A stretch of 64,000 nt of DNA from NCBI GenBank assembly GCA_902491575.1, contig CABUID010000002.1, positions 1 to 64,000 on the forward strand, read 5' to 3'. This document shows positions 8,464-16,350 of this stretch, one piece after another (position 1 is the first letter of the stretch; the number at the start of each line of letters is the position of its first letter). The notes beneath the pieces were generated by a model. It saw nothing but the letters and a program-made list of their open reading frames with translations. It searched no databases and was not told the origin of the DNA. The position numbers were made by a program, and so were the translations under genes. The DNA comes from an uncultured Bacillota bacterium (GTDB taxonomy: Bacteria > Bacillota_I > Bacilli_A > RFN20 > CAG-631).

Positions 8464-9099
8464 ATGAAATTTAAAAACATGAATCTTCCTAATCGATTAA
8501 CAACATTAAGAATGTATTGTGTCCCATTCATGATGGTTTTATTTATACTATATATGTTATCCATTTTTGCGCATCTTCCATGTGATTTAATCCTTTATCA
8601 AGATTTTACTTTATTACAATTGATAATGATAATCGTATTTATTTGCGCCTCCATTACCGATTTTATTGATGGACATCTTGCACGAAAAAGAAACTTAGTG
8701 ACGGATTATGGCAAATTAATGGATCCATTAGCAGATAAATTATTGGTGAATACAACTTTAATTGGTATGTTAACCACTCAAATGTTTCTAAAAGAAAATA
8801 AGCAATGGATAGTTTTAGAAATCATTGCCATTACAATGGCGATTGTCGTCATTGCAAGAGACATTTTTGTAGATGCATTAAGAATGCAGGCTTTGAAGAA
8901 AAATGCAGTAGTAGCTGCAAATATTTGGGGAAAAGCAAAAACAGCCACTTTAATGCCAGGAATTATTTTCTTGTTTTTAGGTGGATTACATGAGATTTTG
9001 TTTGTTATAGGTCTTATATTCATTACTTTAGGAGGGGTATTTGCTTTGATAGGATTCGTTAAATATTACCTAGAAATAGCAAAGTACATAAACGAATAA
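8464..9099 (+). CDS. pgsA: CDP-diacylglycerol--glycerol-3-phosphate 3-phosphatidyltransferase
   Basis: Membrane enzyme making phosphatidylglycerol phosphate, the committed step to anionic phospholipids. The CDP-alcohol phosphotransferase signature D-G-x2-A-R-x8-G-x3-D-x3-D is visible (DGHLARKR, then GKLMDPLADK, residues about 70-95), with four or more hydrophobic helices. The start is the ATG at 8464 after AGGTGA, giving 211 residues; an upstream in-frame TTG would sit in front of that site. The pgsA-pncC-recA-rny order is as in B. subtilis. Confidence 0.93.
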   Translation: MKFKNMNLPNRLTTLRMYCVPFMMVLFILYMLSIFAHLPCDLILYQDFTLLQLIMIIVFICASITDFIDGHLARKRNLVTDYGKLMDPLADKLLVNTTLIGMLTTQMFLKENKQWIVLEIIAITMAIVVIARDIFVDALRMQALKKNAVVAANIWGKAKTATLMPGIIFLFLGGLHEILFVIGLIFITLGGVFALIGFVKYYLEIAKYINE

Positions 9100-9100
9100 T

Positions 9101-9550
9101 ATGGAAGAACTTGTAAAAAAATTGAAAGAAAAAAAGATGACCATTTCAAGTTGCGAATCTTTAACGGGCGGATTATTTGCATCTTCACTTGTAAGTGTTA
9201 GTGGTGCCAGTTCAGTATTTGTTGGTGGTTATGTGACTTATATGGATCAAAGTAAAGCAATACTTTTAGATGGAGAGGAAGTTTTAAGAAAGGTAGGAGC
9301 GATAAGTAAAGAAATGGCTTACTTAATGGCTCAAAAAGTGAAAGAAAAATTAAAATCGGATATTGCAATATCTTTTACTGGTAATGCAGGTCCATTTCCA
9401 AGTGAACAAAAAGAGGTTGGTTTAGTATATAGTTGTTTAATGATAAAAGATAAAGTTTATTATTTTGAAGATCATTATCGTGGAGATCGAAATACAATTC
9501 GTAATTCTTGCATCGTAGATGCAAAAAAAAGAATTTTAGAATATTTGTAA
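9101..9550 (+). CDS. pncC: Nicotinamide-nucleotide amidase, CinA C-terminal domain (PncC)
   Basis: Deamidates nicotinamide mononucleotide in NAD recycling. The sequence shows SSCESLTGGLFASSLVSVSG and ISFTGNAGP, both hallmarks of the PncC domain. At 149 residues it is the stand-alone domain, lacking the N-terminal CinA part found in B. subtilis. It begins one base after the pgsA stop without a clear ribosome binding site, suggesting coupled translation. It is followed by recA, a pairing common in Bacillota. Confidence 0.88.
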   Translation: MEELVKKLKEKKMTISSCESLTGGLFASSLVSVSGASSVFVGGYVTYMDQSKAILLDGEEVLRKVGAISKEMAYLMAQKVKEKLKSDIAISFTGNAGPFPSEQKEVGLVYSCLMIKDKVYYFEDHYRGDRNTIRNSCIVDAKKRILEYL

Positions 9551-9582
9551 AAAAGAACTATTATAATAAAGGAGGATAGTAT

Positions 9583-10578
9583 ATGGCAAAAAATGAAGAA
9601 AAAATGAGTTTAGAAGATACCTTAAAATTGATTCAAAAAACGTATGGACAAGGCTCCATCATGAAACTTGGTGAAAAACAAAATGTGGATGTTGATGTCA
9701 TACCTTCGGGATCGATTTCTTTGGATTACATTTTAGGAGTAGGAGGTTATCCAAAAGGTAGAGTGATTGAAATCTATGGACCAGAATCTTCTGGAAAAAC
9801 AACTTTTGCTTTGCATGCAATTGCAGAAATCCAAAAGAAAGATGGAAAAGCGGCATTTATTGATGCTGAACATGCTATTGACCCTTTATATGCACAAAAT
9901 TTAGGTGTAAATATTGATGAATTAATCTTATCTCAACCAGATTCTGGTGAGCAAGCTTTAGAAATCACAGAAATGTTAGCCAAGAGTGGCGCTATTGATT
10001 TGATTGTCGTAGACTCTGTTGCGGCTTTAGTTCCACAAGCAGAATTAAATGGTGAGATGGGAGATTCACAAGTTGGATTACAAGCACGTTTGATGTCCAA
10101 GGCTTTAAGAAAATTAACTGCAGTATTAAATAAAAGTTCTTGTACGATAATATTTATTAACCAGTTGAGAGAAAAAGTAGGTATCTTATTTGGTAATCCA
10201 GAAACGACAACGGGTGGTAGAGCATTAAAATTTTATTCATCTGTTCGACTGGATGTTCGTCGTGGAGATGTTATTAAATCTGGTGATGATATTTTAGGAA
10301 ATGAAGTTAAGATTAAAGTGGTTAAAAATAAAGTGGCACCTCCTTTTAAAACAGCAATTGTTGAAATCACCTATGGAAAAGGAATCAATAAGGAAGCCGA
10401 ATTATTAGAATTGGCTGTTAAATTTGACATTATACATAAAACAGGAGCTTGGTTTGAATATAATGGTGAAAAAATAGGCCAAGGAAAAGAAAAAGCAAAA
10501 GATTTTCTTTTAAATAACAAAGTAGAAGCTGATGCCATTAAAGATGCTGTTGTTCAAGCGATAAAAGAAAATAAATAA
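9583..10578 (+). CDS. recA: Recombinase RecA
   Basis: ATP-dependent strand-exchange protein and SOS co-protease. Walker A is GPESSGKTT (residues about 66-74); the VVDSVAALVP Walker B, the L1/L2 region around MSKALRKL and INQLREKVG are all in place. Length 331 residues. AAAGGAGG precedes the ATG by 8 bases. I see no obvious LexA box in the 32 bases between pncC and recA, and a TATAAT there may give a local start. Confidence 0.98.
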   Translation: MAKNEEKMSLEDTLKLIQKTYGQGSIMKLGEKQNVDVDVIPSGSISLDYILGVGGYPKGRVIEIYGPESSGKTTFALHAIAEIQKKDGKAAFIDAEHAIDPLYAQNLGVNIDELILSQPDSGEQALEITEMLAKSGAIDLIVVDSVAALVPQAELNGEMGDSQVGLQARLMSKALRKLTAVLNKSSCTIIFINQLREKVGILFGNPETTTGGRALKFYSSVRLDVRRGDVIKSGDDILGNEVKIKVVKNKVAPPFKTAIVEITYGKGINKEAELLELAVKFDIIHKTGAWFEYNGEKIGQGKEKAKDFLLNNKVEADAIKDAVVQAIKENK

Positions 10579-10593
10579 GAAAGGATGATTAGA

Positions 10594-10980
10594 ATGTTTT
10601 GTAGTCAATGTGGTAAAGAAATTTCTGAAAATTCAGTTTTCTGTCAATTTTGTGGAGCACAAGTAAAAGACCAAAAACAAGAAGAAGTGATTCAAGTTGT
10701 TGAAAAATCCAACGATTCCACTTTAAAAAGTGAAACAGGACCATGGAAAAATTTTGCAAACGTTGGTTTGACTTTAGGTATTGTAGCTATTAGCACTTTT
10801 TTCTTGATCGTTCCTGCCGTTATGTGTGGTATACCAGGCATCGTTTTTTCGGCGTTAGGGAAACGTTCTGAAATCAATGAATCAAAGGCAACTACAGGAC
10901 TTGTTTTGTCTATTTTAGGTACGATTTTAGCGATTTCTTTTCCAGTTTTATTATCGATGTTTATCCTTTATATAGGATAG
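10594..10980 (+). CDS. Zinc-ribbon membrane protein (DUF4190-like)
   Basis: Small protein of unknown role. The N-terminus is a zinc ribbon with two Cys-x2-Cys pairs (CSQCGKE, CQFCGAQ). A hydrophilic linker and two or three membrane segments (residues about 45-128) follow, containing the Gly-rich PGIVFSALGKRSE seen in DUF4190-type proteins. I choose the ATG at 10594, nine bases after AAAGG, over the ATG at 10585 that abuts it. It follows recA and ends before a strong terminator, so it probably rides on recA transcription. Confidence 0.7.
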   Translation: MFCSQCGKEISENSVFCQFCGAQVKDQKQEEVIQVVEKSNDSTLKSETGPWKNFANVGLTLGIVAISTFFLIVPAVMCGIPGIVFSALGKRSEINESKATTGLVLSILGTILAISFPVLLSMFILYIG

Positions 10981-11246
10981 TAAAAAAGAATTATTATTAG
11001 GTATTTTACTTTTAAGATTACACATGACTTGAAGTGTATTCCTTCAACTTTTTAGTGCTTTATAGTAAACTAAAGCACTTTTTTATTTTAAAACAATATT
11101 AAAACTATTTTATGTATTAATGACTTAATTAGGAAAGAATGAAGAGTATGAATTATTTTTGATTTATTTTAATTAAGTATTAAATAATAATAAGTAGTTT
11201 ATTTTTCTAACTCAACAAAAAATATGCAATAAAATAATATTCTTTT
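10981..11246. other. Intergenic region between the recA group and rny
   Basis: AT-rich stretch holding one strong terminator (11054-11085). I see no other gene, tRNA or repeat in it; the rny promoter follows at 11247. Confidence 0.6.
11054..11085 (+). terminator. Terminator downstream of the recA/zinc-ribbon genes
   Basis: AGTGCTTTA and TAAAGCACT form a perfect 9-bp stem with an 8-base loop, followed by a T run. Confidence 0.88.
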
Positions 11247-11275
11247 TTGCCTTTTTATATAAAATATGTTAAAAT
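11247..11275 (+). promoter_or_regulatory. Sigma-A promoter of rny
   Basis: -35 TTGCCT (11247-11252), 17-base spacer, -10 TAAAAT (11270-11275). The start point would fall at about 11282. Confidence 0.75.
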
Positions 11276-11279
11276 CATA

Positions 11280-11301
11280 ATGATACGTTAAAATGTATCA
11301 T
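11280..11301 (+). repeat. Inverted repeat at the rny transcript start
   Basis: ATGATAC and GTATCAT are perfectly complementary across an 8-base loop, right at the predicted 5' end of the rny mRNA. It could be a 5' protective hairpin or an operator. Confidence 0.6.
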
Positions 11302-11332
11302 ATTAAAATTATAACAGGAGGAAAAAACTAAT

Positions 11333-12913
11333 ATGTTGTCAGTAAAAATGATGGTTGTTTTTTCTGACCCACTATTTTGGTTATTTCTTGTTGTTGGTTT
11401 GATATTAGGTGCAATTATAGGAGCAGTTGTAACTTATAAATTAATTCCCAATAATGCTAAAAAGCAAGCGGAAAATATAATTAAAGAAGCAGAAGTAAAA
11501 GGCAATCAAATTGTAAAATCTGCACAAATTGAGGGTCGCTCTGCTGCTTTAGAATTGAAAGTTGCTGCTGAAAAAGAGGCAAAAGAAAGAAAAGATCAAG
11601 TTTTAGAACTTGAAAAGAAACTTTTAACGCGCGAACAACAATTGGATATGCGTGAAATGCTTTTAACTCAAAAAGATGAACAAATTAAGCAGACGAATCA
11701 ACAATTAGATAACAAAAATAAAGAGTTAGATAAAAAACATCAAGTCTTACAAGAAAAAATTGATTCAATTATCGTTGAACTACAGCACGTAGCTCAAATG
11801 TCTATTGAAGAAGCAAAAAAAGAATTATTTAGACGAGTCGAAGAAAAAATTGATCATGAAATTGCCGCTTATATGAAAGAAAAACAAGAAGAGGCAGAAG
11901 AAAAGGCAGCTGAAAATGCAAAAGAAATTTTAGGTTTAGCTATCGACAAATATTCACAAGAAGTTGCTTCTGAAAGAACAGTTTCTGTAGTGGCTTTGCC
12001 ATCGGATGAAATGAAAGGAAGAATTATTGGAAGAGAAGGTAGGAATATTAAAACCATTGAGCAACTTACAGGTGTGGATTTAATTATTGATGATACGCCA
12101 GAAGTAATTACTGTATCCTGTTTTGATCCAATAAGACGTGAAATTGCACGTAAATCATTAGAAACTTTGATTAAAGATGGAAGAATTCAACCAGGAAGAA
12201 TTGAAGAAATTATTGAAAAATCAAAACAAGAAGTAAAAGAGATTACTAAAAAAGCGGGTGAAGAAGCTTTATTTAAATTGAATTTACCAAAAATGAATAA
12301 AGATTTGGTAGAACTTATCGGAAGATTAAAATTTAGAACAAGTTATGGGCAAAACGCTTTAACACATTCTATGGAAGTAGCTCATTTGTGTGGTATTATG
12401 GCTTCTGAACTTGGCATTGATCAACAATTAGCAAAACGTGCAGGTTTATTGCACGATTTAGGGAAAGCTTTAGATTTTGAAATGGAAGGTTCACATGTTG
12501 AATTAGGTGTACGTTTCGCAAAAAGATATAATGAAAATGAAGTGGTTATTAATGCAATAGAATCTCATCACGGGGATGTACCTGCAAAATTTATTATTTC
12601 TCATTTAGTTTCTGCTGCAGATACACTTTCTGCTGCAAGACCTGGAGCTCGTAGTGAGACATTAGATACTTACATTAAGCGTATTGAACAACTTGAAACG
12701 ATTTCAAAGAGTTTTGATGGTGTTGCCAGTGCCTATGCTATACAAGCTGGGCGAGAAGTTCGTGTAATGGTTGTCCCTGAAAAAATTGATGATGTTCAAG
12801 CTTATAAAATAGCAAGAGAAATCAAAAATAAAATCGAAACAGAATTAACTTATCCTGGTCAAATTAAAGTGACGGTTGTAAGAGAAACTAGGGCAAGTGA
12901 AATTGCAAAATAA
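11333..12913 (+). CDS. rny: Ribonuclease Y
   Basis: Membrane-anchored endoribonuclease that starts mRNA decay in Bacillota. Order of parts: N-terminal membrane helix (about residues 12-35), long charged coiled coil (to about 200), KH domain with GRIIGREGRNIKTIE (residues about 227-241), and HD domain with HSMEVAHLCG and the HDLGKALD metal motif. Length 526 residues. AGGAGG lies 11 bases before the ATG, slightly long but the only plausible site. It overlaps ymdB, as the rny-ymdB pair does elsewhere. Confidence 0.96.
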   Translation: MLSVKMMVVFSDPLFWLFLVVGLILGAIIGAVVTYKLIPNNAKKQAENIIKEAEVKGNQIVKSAQIEGRSAALELKVAAEKEAKERKDQVLELEKKLLTREQQLDMREMLLTQKDEQIKQTNQQLDNKNKELDKKHQVLQEKIDSIIVELQHVAQMSIEEAKKELFRRVEEKIDHEIAAYMKEKQEEAEEKAAENAKEILGLAIDKYSQEVASERTVSVVALPSDEMKGRIIGREGRNIKTIEQLTGVDLIIDDTPEVITVSCFDPIRREIARKSLETLIKDGRIQPGRIEEIIEKSKQEVKEITKKAGEEALFKLNLPKMNKDLVELIGRLKFRTSYGQNALTHSMEVAHLCGIMASELGIDQQLAKRAGLLHDLGKALDFEMEGSHVELGVRFAKRYNENEVVINAIESHHGDVPAKFIISHLVSAADTLSAARPGARSETLDTYIKRIEQLETISKSFDGVASAYAIQAGREVRVMVVPEKIDDVQAYKIAREIKNKIETELTYPGQIKVTVVRETRASEIAK

Positions 12914-13700
12914 AGTTAGAATTTTAGTTGTAGGGGATATTGTTGGTAAAGGCGCTAGAAACGCCTTTATTCGTTTCTTACCCACTTTAAAAAGCACATA
13001 TAATTACGATATTATTTCTGTTAATGCCGAAAATACAACCCATGGAAAAGGATTAAATTATAAACATTATTTGACTTATCAAAATAATGGTATTGATATT
13101 ATGACTATGGGAAATCATATTTTTGACAATAAGGAAATTTTCGATTATATTGAAAAAGCCAATCGTTTAGTTGTACCAGGAAATCTTCATTATGATGAAG
13201 AAAAATTTAATTTGCATAAAGAAGTAACATTAACCATTCAAAATCAACGAATTAAATTTATAAATTTATTAGGAACGAGCACAGGTAAAAATCAATTAAA
13301 TATATTCGATCCACTTACTTATTTTGATCAAATTTATCAAATGGATTCAGAAGCTATTTATATTGTGGATTATCATGCAGAATATACACTTGAAAAAAAT
13401 TTACTTGCTTATTATTTAGATGGAAGAGCCAGTTTGATTTATGGAACTCATACCCATGTTCAAACAGCGGACGAGAGAATCCTTCCGAAGAAAACAGCCT
13501 TTATCAGTGATGTTGGCATGTGTGGATCTATAGATTCGATTATTGGTTATGATTACCAAAGTTTTTTAGACAAAGTGCAAAAGAATACTTCGACTTTTGT
13601 TTCTTTATTAGAGCCTTTTATGCTCAATGCACTTTTAGTTGAGATTGATTTAAATAGTAAACGTGCTTTATCTGTTTTGAGAATTAATCAAAAATTGTAA
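12897..13700 (+). CDS. ymdB: YmdB family metallophosphoesterase (2',3'-cyclic nucleotide phosphodiesterase)
   Basis: Metal-dependent phosphodiesterase related to B. subtilis YmdB, which influences biofilm and motility decisions. Motifs: GDIVGKGAR, NAENTTHGKG, MTMGNHIFDNKE and GTHTHVQTADERIL with the metal-binding His and Asp residues. The best start is the GTG at 12897, overlapping the end of rny by 17 bases; a TTG at 12903 is equally well spaced from AGGG, so the start may be two codons later. Length about 267 residues. Confidence 0.92.
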   Translation: MKLQNKVRILVVGDIVGKGARNAFIRFLPTLKSTYNYDIISVNAENTTHGKGLNYKHYLTYQNNGIDIMTMGNHIFDNKEIFDYIEKANRLVVPGNLHYDEEKFNLHKEVTLTIQNQRIKFINLLGTSTGKNQLNIFDPLTYFDQIYQMDSEAIYIVDYHAEYTLEKNLLAYYLDGRASLIYGTHTHVQTADERILPKKTAFISDVGMCGSIDSIIGYDYQSFLDKVQKNTSTFVSLLEPFMLNALLVEIDLNSKRALSVLRINQKL

Positions 13701-13712
13701 TAAATTTAAGTG

Positions 13713-13746
13713 AGCTTTCATAGTCTTTACTATGGAGGCTTTTTTT
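13713..13746 (+). terminator. Terminator hairpin overlapping the spoVS ribosome binding site
   Basis: A 12-bp stem (13713-13724 with 13729-13740, four-base loop CTTT, a few G-T pairs) is followed by six more T residues. The 3' arm contains the GGAGG (13734-13738) that serves spoVS, eight bases before its ATG. The same structure can end ymdB transcripts and hide the spoVS start. Confidence 0.8.
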
Positions 13747-14010
13747 ATGATAGAATTATTAAAAGTAAGAACGAATTCAAACCCTAATGCAGTTGCAGGA
13801 GCGATTGCCAACATTTTAAAAACACAAAAAGAATTAAAGATCCAAGCCATTGGAGCTGGTAGTATTAATCAAGCAGTAAAAGCCTTGGCAATTGCAAGAA
13901 GTTATTTGGTTTTATCTGGCAATGATCTAAGTTGTGTTCCAGTATTTGCAGAAGTTGTCATTGAAAATCAAAATAAAACAGCAATTTGCTTTATCGTTAA
14001 ATTACTTTAA
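13747..14010 (+). CDS. spoVS: SpoVS family protein
   Basis: Small conserved protein; in B. subtilis SpoVS acts in sporulation and septation, but homologues also occur in non-sporing bacteria. The 87 residues match the family throughout (NPNAVAGAIANILK, IQAIGAGSINQAVKALAIAR, and an acidic PVFAEVVIE strand). I use the ATG at 13747; the ATG at 13732 lies inside the ribosome binding site hairpin. It follows rny-ymdB, the standard order. Confidence 0.93.
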   Translation: MIELLKVRTNSNPNAVAGAIANILKTQKELKIQAIGAGSINQAVKALAIARSYLVLSGNDLSCVPVFAEVVIENQNKTAICFIVKLL

Positions 14011-14036
14011 AGGGTCCTCAAGTGGACTTTTTATTT
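14009..14036 (+). terminator. Weak terminator after spoVS
   Basis: A short GTCC/GGAC-centred hairpin with flanking A-T pairs and a T-rich tail. The stem is short, so readthrough is possible. Confidence 0.5.
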
Positions 14037-14124
14037 TTTATGAAGAATTTTTAATGAAAAAGTTATAAATAGATATGGGAGGAAACAAAAAATAATCATT
14101 TCAAATACGATTGTTAAATTATTA

Positions 14125-14153
14125 TTTACTTTTAAAAGTATTTTTGGTACAAT
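14125..14153 (+). promoter_or_regulatory. Promoter of the rpsF operon
   Basis: -35 TTTACT (14125-14130), 17-base spacer, -10 TACAAT (14148-14153). Confidence 0.7.
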
Positions 14154-14156
14154 ACT

Positions 14157-14194
14157 CTTGGTATTCTCTGCTATAGTAAAACTATAGCCAAAGT
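14157..14194 (+). promoter_or_regulatory. rpsF leader hairpin (possible S6:S18 autoregulatory site)
   Basis: GCTATAGT and ACTATAGC form a perfect 8-bp stem with an AAA loop. It is enclosed by CTTGG and CCAAAG, which can pair outside a one-sided internal loop. The element sits at the predicted 5' end of the rpsF-ssb-rpsR mRNA. Bacterial rpsF leaders commonly bind the S6:S18 dimer, and the helix-bulge-helix shape fits; the consensus was not checked. Confidence 0.55.
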
Positions 14195-14213
14195 CCAAAG
14201 GGAGGTGTAAAGA

Positions 14214-14501
14214 ATGAAAAAATATGAAATTATGTACATTCTTAACGCTAATTTAAATGAAGAAGAAAGAACAGCTATCCAAGAAAAACTTCATGGATGT
14301 TTAACTTCAAATGGTGATACAGTTGAAGTTAATGAAAAAGACTGGGGACTTCGTGAATTAGCATACCCAATCAACTTCCAAACAAATGGATATTATGTTG
14401 TATTATCCGTGGAAGCAAAAGATGATTCAGGTATTAAAGAATTTAGACGTAATTGCAAAATTGATGCAAATATTTTACGTGAAATGGTTATAACATTGTA
14501 A
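14214..14501 (+). CDS. rpsF: 30S ribosomal protein S6
   Basis: Small-subunit protein that binds S18. The 95-residue sequence has the family start MKKYEIMYILNANLNEEE, the WGLRELAYPI strand and the C-terminal ILREMVITL. GGGAGGTG lies eight bases before the ATG. First gene of rpsF-ssb-rpsR. Confidence 0.96.
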   Translation: MKKYEIMYILNANLNEEERTAIQEKLHGCLTSNGDTVEVNEKDWGLRELAYPINFQTNGYYVVLSVEAKDDSGIKEFRRNCKIDANILREMVITL

Positions 14502-14523
14502 TCCTCAAAGGAGGCTAGTAATC

Positions 14524-14952
14524 ATGTCAATTAATCGTGTAGTATTAACAGGTAGACTTACCAAAGATGTTGAATTAAGGGCAACTCCTTCTGGAGCAAA
14601 TGTTGCATCATTTTCCATTGCAGTAGATGGTTTTATGAAAGACCAGAATAATAATAACGCACAACAAGCAAGTTTTATTAATTGTGTCGCATGGAACCAG
14701 TCTGCTAAATTTGTTTCAACATATTGTAAAAAAGGATCCTTAGTGGCACTAGAAGGTCGTCTACAATCAAGAAGCTATGACAGAAGAGATGGAACCAAAG
14801 CATATGTGACAGAAGTCATCATCGACCGAATTGAAAATTTATCTCCAAGAGATAATTCACAAGGTTTAAATGATAATGGTTTCTCTATTCATGAAAATGA
14901 AGAAAATGATAATACATCATTATCTTATTCTGATGATGATTTACCATTTTAA
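14524..14952 (+). CDS. ssb: Single-stranded DNA-binding protein
   Basis: Coats single-stranded DNA in replication and repair. OB-fold start MSINRVVLTGRLTKDVELR, followed by FINCVAWNQSAKF and GRLQSRSYDRRDG, then an acidic tail ending in DDDLPF, the tip that recruits partner proteins. Length 142 residues. Between rpsF and rpsR as in nearly all Bacillota, so expression is tied to the ribosomal proteins. Confidence 0.97.
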   Translation: MSINRVVLTGRLTKDVELRATPSGANVASFSIAVDGFMKDQNNNNAQQASFINCVAWNQSAKFVSTYCKKGSLVALEGRLQSRSYDRRDGTKAYVTEVIIDRIENLSPRDNSQGLNDNGFSIHENEENDNTSLSYSDDDLPF

Positions 14953-14970
14953 GAAAGGAACTTAACGAAT

Positions 14971-15195
14971 ATGTATAAAAAACAGCAAAGAAGAAAAAAA
15001 GTTTGTTATTTTACACAACATAATATTAAATACATCGATTATAAAGATGTTGAATTATTAAAAAAATTCGTATCAGCTAACGGCAAAATTATTCCACGTC
15101 GTGTAACTGGTACAAGTGCAAAATATCAAAGACTATTGGCTGTTGCTATTAAAAGAGCACGTCAAATGGCTTTACTTCCTTACGTAGGGGAATAA
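14971..15195 (+). CDS. rpsR: 30S ribosomal protein S18
   Basis: Small-subunit protein, partner of S6. The 74-residue sequence has the Arg/Lys-rich start, IDYKDVELLKKFVSANGKI and the signature PRRVTGTSAKYQRLLAVAIK. Last gene of the rpsF operon, followed by a strong terminator. Confidence 0.97.
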   Translation: MYKKQQRRKKVCYFTQHNIKYIDYKDVELLKKFVSANGKIIPRRVTGTSAKYQRLLAVAIKRARQMALLPYVGE

Positions 15196-15230
15196 TAAGC
15201 ATAGCGCCTTAGGGTGTATTTCATGAGATA

Positions 15231-15264
15231 AAAGCAAGGGCAATCTGATGTCCTTGCTTTTTTG
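15231..15264 (+). terminator. Terminator of the rpsF-ssb-rpsR operon
   Basis: AAAGCAAGG and CCTTGCTTT form a 9-bp stem with a 12-base loop, followed by T residues. Confidence 0.9.
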
Positions 15265-15318
15265 TAACAGATGAACTATAATGAAATCATAAAAAATATT
15301 AATTTAACGGAGAAATGT

Positions 15319-15912
15319 ATGAAAGACAAAGCATTAAAAATAATAAAAATCAGCTCGGCTTTCACACTTTTTTTTGTTCTTATTTTCACAGCTTTATACA
15401 GTTATTACAGTGATATGAAATATGCCTATGAATTGACTTTTTTAAGTAATTTTTTAACAGGACTTTTTTTGTTAAGCGTTGGAATTTTATGGCTTTGCAA
15501 TAAATCCGTACCGCAGTTTCTTTTTTTGGATTTCACTATACTGCTATTGATAGTATTTGGCGTATGTATGGCGTTTGTTGCTGAATTCAATTTTGAGGGT
15601 GGTTTTGCTTTTTTGCATATTGTAAATCCGTTGTTAATGTTTGTTTTCTATTTGTTTTTATCGGATCAAACAAAGGTAAAGTGGCAGTTTTTATTTACTG
15701 TGCTGGTTATGCCGTTATTATATTTGATATTTGCATTGATTTTCGGTGCAACTACTGGAAATTACATATATTTCTTTTTAGACTATACGGAATACGGTGT
15801 TGGTTATACCATTTTATTTATTTTGGGAATTGCGGTTGGCTTAGTTGCTGTCGGTACAGGGTTGTATTTCTTAAATAGACGAATTCATAAACATATTTTG
15901 AAAAAATTATAA
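15319..15912 (+). CDS. Pr6Pr family membrane protein
   Basis: Integral membrane protein of unknown function with about six hydrophobic segments. LHIVNPLLMFVFYLFL, then MPLLYLIFALIFGATTG and FFLDYTEYGVGYTI, fit the Pr6Pr pattern (conserved His and Pro, then a Gly-x-x-Tyr-x-x-Phe-Leu-Asp stretch). The start at 15319 has GGAG six bases upstream and gives 197 residues; an earlier ATG at 15271 has no ribosome binding site. It stands alone between two terminators. Its base composition looks slightly less AT-rich than the neighbours by eye, which might mean later arrival. Confidence 0.65.
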   Translation: MKDKALKIIKISSAFTLFFVLIFTALYSYYSDMKYAYELTFLSNFLTGLFLLSVGILWLCNKSVPQFLFLDFTILLLIVFGVCMAFVAEFNFEGGFAFLHIVNPLLMFVFYLFLSDQTKVKWQFLFTVLVMPLLYLIFALIFGATTGNYIYFFLDYTEYGVGYTILFILGIAVGLVAVGTGLYFLNRRIHKHILKKL

Positions 15913-15933
15913 CAAAGATAAATGACAATTCAT

Positions 15934-15970
15934 TGCTCTAACTAATAAAAAGTTTAGGGCACTTTTTTTT
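15934..15970 (+). terminator. Terminator before yaaA
   Basis: TGCTCTAACT pairs with AGTTTAGGGCA (one bulged T, one G-T), followed by eight T residues. Confidence 0.8.
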
Positions 15971-16022
15971 GAAAAACATAGAAATTATCCATTTTCTGTT
16001 AATAAAGCTTAAAAATAAAAAA

Positions 16023-16047
16023 ATTCTTATTATTTTATAATAAGAAT
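16023..16047. repeat. Perfect 11-bp inverted repeat upstream of the yaaA promoter
   Basis: ATTCTTATTAT and ATAATAAGAAT flank a TTT loop, ending 2 bases before the -35 of yaaA. All A/T except one C and one G. It could be an operator or an unwinding element. Confidence 0.7.
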
Positions 16048-16049
16048 GA

Positions 16050-16079
16050 TTGAAAAATAGGGGTTAAAAATGCTATAAT
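16050..16079 (+). promoter_or_regulatory. Promoter of the yaaA-recF-gyrB-gyrA operon
   Basis: -35 TTGAAA (16050-16055), 18-base spacer, and a perfect -10 TATAAT (16074-16079) with an upstream TG (TGC-TATAAT). Confidence 0.85.
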
Positions 16080-16107
16080 TTATATAGTTTCTAAAGGAGA
16101 ACTTTTT

Positions 16108-16350
16108 ATGAAAATAACCATTGATACAGAATACATTACTTTAGGTCAATTTTTAAAATTTACGCACATAATTGCAAATGGCGGTGATGCAAAAATATTT
16201 TTAATAACGACTTCTGTATATGTCAATGGCGAGTTAGAACAACGCCGTGGAAGAAAACTTAGACCTCTTGATATTATTACAATAAAAGATCAAGAATATG
16301 AGATTGTAAGGAAAAATGTTACTGACGAAAATATCATTGGTGAATTTTAG
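16108..16350 (+). CDS. yaaA: S4-domain RNA-binding protein YaaA
   Basis: Small S4-like RNA-binding protein found next to recF in Bacillota; it is linked to ribosome assembly. The S4 core (ITLGQFLKFTHIIANGGDAK, VYVNGELEQRRGRKLRPLDI) is present. Length 80 residues. AAAGGAG precedes the ATG. Its 3' end overlaps the recF start by 35 bases. Confidence 0.92.
   Translation: MKITIDTEYITLGQFLKFTHIIANGGDAKIFLITTSVYVNGELEQRRGRKLRPLDIITIKDQEYEIVRKNVTDENIIGEF

Noticed and set aside
9551..9582. LexA operator for recA
   Set aside because: No symmetric GAAC/GTTC-type site in the short gap before recA.
15960..16050. A TTATCCATT near-match to a DnaA box upstream of yaaA
   Set aside because: Single and imperfect; no cluster of boxes and no dnaA or dnaN nearby, so I do not call an origin.
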